From: Streptomyces sp. SLBN-118
Lineage (GTDB): Bacteria; Actinomycetota; Actinomycetes; Streptomycetales; Streptomycetaceae
Reading direction: 5' to 3'
Assembly (NCBI RefSeq): GCF_006715635.1
Contig: NZ_VFNP01000002.1
Span: forward strand, 2,604,001 to 2,668,000
Length of the DNA: 64,000 nt
In this document: one piece after another, positions 60,681 to 64,000 of the stretch
Numbering within the stretch: the stretch's first letter is position 1
Layout of the letters: every line of letters starts with the position of its first letter
Position numbers and translations under genes: made by a program
Notes under the pieces: model-generated
The model's database searches: none
What the model was told of the DNA's origin: nothing
What the model saw: the letters and a program-made list of their open reading frames with translations, nothing else

Positions 60681-63600
60681 ATGACCCCCCAATCCCAGAG
60701 CCCTCTATCCGGGCGCTCCGTACCAGGTCACAGACGCGCGGCCCGCATCGCGGCCGCCGCATCGATCGTGGCCGCACTGGTGGCGGCAGGCGCCGTACCC
60801 GCCTTCTCGGCCGCGCCCGCCGACGATCCGGGCACTTCTGCCGGCGTCAAGGCGGCCTCGTCCGACAAGCTCGGCTCGGCCGACAAGGAACTTCTCGCCC
60901 AGGCCGAGGCCAAGGGTGAGAAGAACGTGACCGTGATGGTCGCCACCGCCCCCGGCTCGACCGAGCAGGTCGCCGGGCAGCTCGGCGCCGTCGAGGGAGC
61001 CGTGGTCGGCAAGACCTACGACCAGCTCGGCTATGTGCGGGCCACCCTCCCCACCGGCAAGGCGGAGGCCGCGCTCAAGGCGGCCGCCAAGCTCTCCAGC
61101 GTTCACGGCATCGACCTCAAGCACGAGGTCAAGCTGGACGACCCGACTCCGGCAGCCGACGCCGCCAAGGCCGCGGGCACCGCGGCCGCGCAGGCGACGC
61201 ACTACCCGGCACCCGGCAAGGGCACCCCGGCGAAGAACCCGTACAACCCGTCCTTCGAGACCGGCGCTGTCGACTTCGTCAAGGCGCACCCCAAGGCCGA
61301 CGGCCGCGGTGTGACCATCGGCATCCTCGACTCCGGCATCGACCTCGGCCACCCGGCGCTGCAGAAGACCACCACCGGCGAGCGCAAGATCGTCGACTGG
61401 GTCACGGCGACCGACCCGGTCTCGGACGGCGACGCCACCTGGCGCCGGATGTCGCTCGATGTCAGCGGCCCGACGTTCACCGTCAACGGCCGTACGTACT
61501 CCGCCCCGGCGGGCGCGTACAAGTTCAACCTCTTCGCCGAGGCCGCCACCAAGGGCGGCGACATGGCCGGCGACCTCAACCGGGACGGCGACACGACCGA
61601 CGTCTGGGGCGTGCTCTACGACCCGGGCACCCGCACCGCCACGGTCGACCTCGACAACGACGGCAACTTCGCCAACGACACCGTGATGAAGCCGTACAAG
61701 AACGGCTTCCAGGTCGGCTACTTCGGCAAGGACAACCCGGCGACCGACGTCGTCGAGCGCATCCCGTTCGTCATCGAGGTCCGCAAGGACGTCGTCTACA
61801 ACGCCGCGGGTGCCAAGGCCGACTACGTCAACATCGGCGTCATCGAGTCCGAGCACGGCACGCACGTCGCCGGCATCACCGCGGCCAACAGCCTCTTCGG
61901 CGGCAGGATGAACGGCGCGGCGCCCGGCGCCAAGCTGGTCTCCTCGCGCGCCTGCACCTGGAGCGGCGGCTGCACCAACATCGCGCTCACCGAGGGCATG
62001 GCCGACCTGGTCATCAACCGCGGTGTGGACATCGTCAACATGTCCATCGGCGGTCTGCCCGCGCTGAACGACGGCAACAACGCCCGCGCCGAGCTCTACA
62101 CGCGCCTCATCGACACCTACGGCGTCCAGCTGGTCATCTCGGCCGGCAACGAGGGTCCGGGCACCAACACCATCGGCGACCCGGGCCTCGCCGACAAGGT
62201 CATCTCCGTCGGCGCCGCCATCTCCAAGGAGACCTGGGCGGCCAACTACGGCTCCCGGGTGACCAAGAAGTACGCCATGCTGCCCTTCTCCTCCCGCGGC
62301 CCGCGCGAGGACGGCGGCTTCGCGCCGGTCATCACCGCCCCCGGCGCCTCCATCAACACCACCCAGACCTGGCTGCCCGGCAGCCCGGTCAAGGAGGCGG
62401 GCTACGAGCTCCCGGCCGGCTACTCGATGCTGCAGGGCACCTCGATGTCCTCGCCGCAGGCCGCGGGCGCGAGCGCGCTGCTCATCTCCGCCGCCAAGCA
62501 GCGGCACATCGAGCTGACCCCGGCGAAGCTGCGCACCGCTCTCACCAGCACCGCGCACCGCATTCCCGGAGTGCAGGCGCACGAGCAGGGTTCCGGCCTG
62601 ATCAACATCGTGGACGCCTGGGACGCCATCAAGGACGGCGCCACCGCCCACGAGTACAGCGTCAAGGCCCCGGTCGACACCGCGATCGACTTCGCGCTGA
62701 AGACCCCCGGCTTCGGCACCGGCCTCTACGACCGCGAGGGCGGTCTGAAGGCCGGGCAGAAGAAGTCCTACGACGTCGTCATCACGCGGACGACCGGTCC
62801 GGACCGCCCCGTTCGGCACGAACTGGACTGGAAGTACAACGACGGCACCTTCGGCCTGCCCGGCAGCGGCTCGGTCATGCTGCCGCTGAACACCCCGGTC
62901 ACCGTCAAGGTCACGGCCAAGCCCCGGACGGCCGGCGTGCACAGCGCGATCCTCGAGGCGGACGACCCGCGCACCGAGGGCGTGGACAAACAGATTATGG
63001 CGACCGTGGTGGTCTCCAAGGAGCTCGCGAAGCCCGGCTACACCTTCTCGGCTTCCGGCTCGGTGCAGCGCAACAGCCACAAGTCGTACTTCGTCACGGT
63101 GCCCGAGGGCGCGAAGAACCTCGAGGTCGCGCTCGGCGGTCTGGCCGCGAACAGCCAGACCCGGTTCATCGGCATCCACCCGTACGGCGTGGGAGTCGAG
63201 GACAGCTCGACCATCTTCTGCTACCCCAATTACAACAATCCGGCGAACACCTGCCGTCCGGACTTGCGCTCGTACCCCGAGCCGACGCCGGGCGTCTGGG
63301 AGATCGAGGTCGAGTCGCGGCGTACGTCTCCGCTGCTCGACAACCCGTACAAGCTGGACGTCAGCCTGCTGGGCGCCTCCTTCGACCCGGCCGTCAAGAC
63401 GCTCCCCGAGGCGAAGGTCGGCACGCCGGCCCCGGTCGAGTGGAAGGTCACCAACGGCTTCGCCGCGATCGACGGCAAGCTCGCCGGCGGTTCGCTGGGC
63501 TCGGCGAAGGTGGCCCGCCCGTCCATCAAGAACGGTGAGTCGCAGGAGTCGACGGTCACCATCGGTGAGGGCGTCGAGCGTCTCGACGTCGCCATCGGAG

Positions 63601-63998
63601 GGGTCTCCGACACCGGCGCCGACCTGGACCTGACGGTCCTGCTGAACGGTGTGCGGGTCGGCCAGTCCGCGGACGGCGACTCGGAGGAGGCGGTGAGCCT
63701 GCTCAAGCCGGCCGCCGGCACCTACACCATCGTCGTCGACGGTTACGCCGTCCCGGCCGGGACCACCGAGTACAACTACCGCGATGTGTACTTCGCGGCG
63801 TCGCTCGGCTCGGTCAAGGTCGACTCGACGAAGCCCGTCAAGCTCGCCAACGGAGCATCCGCGCAGGTCAGCGCCGAGGTTCTGGTGGGTGGCGCGGCTC
63901 CCGAGGGACGTCAGTTCTTCGGCGAGGTACAGCTGCTGAACGGCCGCGGCACCGTCGCGGGCGCCGGCAGCGTGGTGATCGAGAAGGTCACGCCGTAG
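60681..63998 (+). CDS. Large secreted subtilisin-family (S8) serine protease
   Basis: This protein of 1105 residues has a twin-Arg-like basic start (HRRAARIAAAASIVAALVAA) and signal peptide, a propeptide of about 150 residues, then a subtilase domain: Asp in IGILDSGIDLGHPAL (about 216), His in SEHGTHVAGITA (about 393), oxyanion Asn in ISAGNEGPG, and Ser in LQGTSMSSPQAAG (about 589). The large insert between Asp and His and the long beta-rich C-terminal half resemble the SAM-P45 protease of Streptomyces. ATG at 60681 has AGGG six bases upstream; ATG at 60675 is the alternative. The stop is two bases from the window end, so the gene is complete. Confidence 0.92.
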   Translation: MTPQSQSPLSGRSVPGHRRAARIAAAASIVAALVAAGAVPAFSAAPADDPGTSAGVKAASSDKLGSADKELLAQAEAKGEKNVTVMVATAPGSTEQVAGQLGAVEGAVVGKTYDQLGYVRATLPTGKAEAALKAAAKLSSVHGIDLKHEVKLDDPTPAADAAKAAGTAAAQATHYPAPGKGTPAKNPYNPSFETGAVDFVKAHPKADGRGVTIGILDSGIDLGHPALQKTTTGERKIVDWVTATDPVSDGDATWRRMSLDVSGPTFTVNGRTYSAPAGAYKFNLFAEAATKGGDMAGDLNRDGDTTDVWGVLYDPGTRTATVDLDNDGNFANDTVMKPYKNGFQVGYFGKDNPATDVVERIPFVIEVRKDVVYNAAGAKADYVNIGVIESEHGTHVAGITAANSLFGGRMNGAAPGAKLVSSRACTWSGGCTNIALTEGMADLVINRGVDIVNMSIGGLPALNDGNNARAELYTRLIDTYGVQLVISAGNEGPGTNTIGDPGLADKVISVGAAISKETWAANYGSRVTKKYAMLPFSSRGPREDGGFAPVITAPGASINTTQTWLPGSPVKEAGYELPAGYSMLQGTSMSSPQAAGASALLISAAKQRHIELTPAKLRTALTSTAHRIPGVQAHEQGSGLINIVDAWDAIKDGATAHEYSVKAPVDTAIDFALKTPGFGTGLYDREGGLKAGQKKSYDVVITRTTGPDRPVRHELDWKYNDGTFGLPGSGSVMLPLNTPVTVKVTAKPRTAGVHSAILEADDPRTEGVDKQIMATVVVSKELAKPGYTFSASGSVQRNSHKSYFVTVPEGAKNLEVALGGLAANSQTRFIGIHPYGVGVEDSSTIFCYPNYNNPANTCRPDLRSYPEPTPGVWEIEVESRRTSPLLDNPYKLDVSLLGASFDPAVKTLPEAKVGTPAPVEWKVTNGFAAIDGKLAGGSLGSAKVARPSIKNGESQESTVTIGEGVERLDVAIGGVSDTGADLDLTVLLNGVRVGQSADGDSEEAVSLLKPAAGTYTIVVDGYAVPAGTTEYNYRDVYFAASLGSVKVDSTKPVKLANGASAQVSAEVLVGGAAPEGRQFFGEVQLLNGRGTVAGAGSVVIEKVTP

Positions 63999-64000
63999 CC

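Overview
The window is high-GC actinobacterial chromosome and almost certainly comes from a Streptomyces. The evidence is the very high third-position G+C, the gene order (rne; radical-SAM pair; rodA-pbp2-mreD-mreC-mreB; ndk-DUF4233-folC-valS; clpX-clpP2-clpP1-tig; tRNA genes; rpiB; sodF; pepN), Streptomyces-type -10 boxes placed 6-8 nt before start codons, and mycothiol-linked and SAM-P45-like proteins. Most of it is a conserved core segment. No transposase, integrase, CRISPR array or rRNA gene was seen.

Region 1 (1-13.1 kb) is a cell-surface glycan locus arranged as two converging operons plus a free-standing acetyltransferase. On the + strand are a hexapeptide N-acetyltransferase (27-635), a non-hydrolysing UDP-GlcNAc 2-epimerase (2180-3283) and two GT-B-type glycosyltransferases (3345-6925). 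On the - strand are a DegT aminotransferase, a Gfo/Idh 3-dehydrogenase, a GT2 glycosyltransferase and a nucleotide-sugar 6-dehydrogenase, three of whose four junctions are overlapping or nearly so, followed by a GalE-type epimerase. Together the five sugar enzymes match the WbpA-B-E-D-I / Wlb route to UDP-2,3-diacetamido-mannuronic acid. A beta-propeller-like protein (705-1838) sits among them.

Region 2 (13.4-23.9 kb) holds an RNase E/G with long repetitive arms, a split pair of radical-SAM-related proteins (TIGR03936 and TIGR03960 types) separated by an internally repeated protein and a GNAT acetyltransferase, and a CYTH-CHAD protein. Region 3 (23.9-30.1 kb) is the complete mre/rod wall-synthesis cluster. 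Region 4 (30.3-41.5 kb) carries ndk, DUF4233, folC and valS, a membrane-anchored lipid-outside protein of unknown role, the ClpXP genes with a candidate ClgR operator, tig, and tRNA-Pro and tRNA-Gly.

Region 5 (41.5-64 kb) is a more mixed set: a small membrane protein, a membrane acyltransferase, an HD-domain hydrolase with HDxxED, an amidase, a SpoIIE-type phosphatase, an Eis-like acetyltransferase, a Nei-type DNA glycosylase, rpiB, the C-terminal remnant of an amino-acid permease next to an intact paralogue, Fe-type superoxide dismutase behind a candidate Nur box, a mycothiol-type oxidoreductase with an altered active site, pepN, an AbiEi/DUF559 protein, a serine beta-lactamase-like hydrolase, a NUDIX hydrolase, a PPOX-VOC operon divergent from a CGNR regulator, and a large secreted subtilase that ends two bases before the window edge.

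Many gene ends are marked by long perfect hairpins. Several starts look leaderless. Function calls rest on motifs and neighbourhood read by eye; no database search was run.
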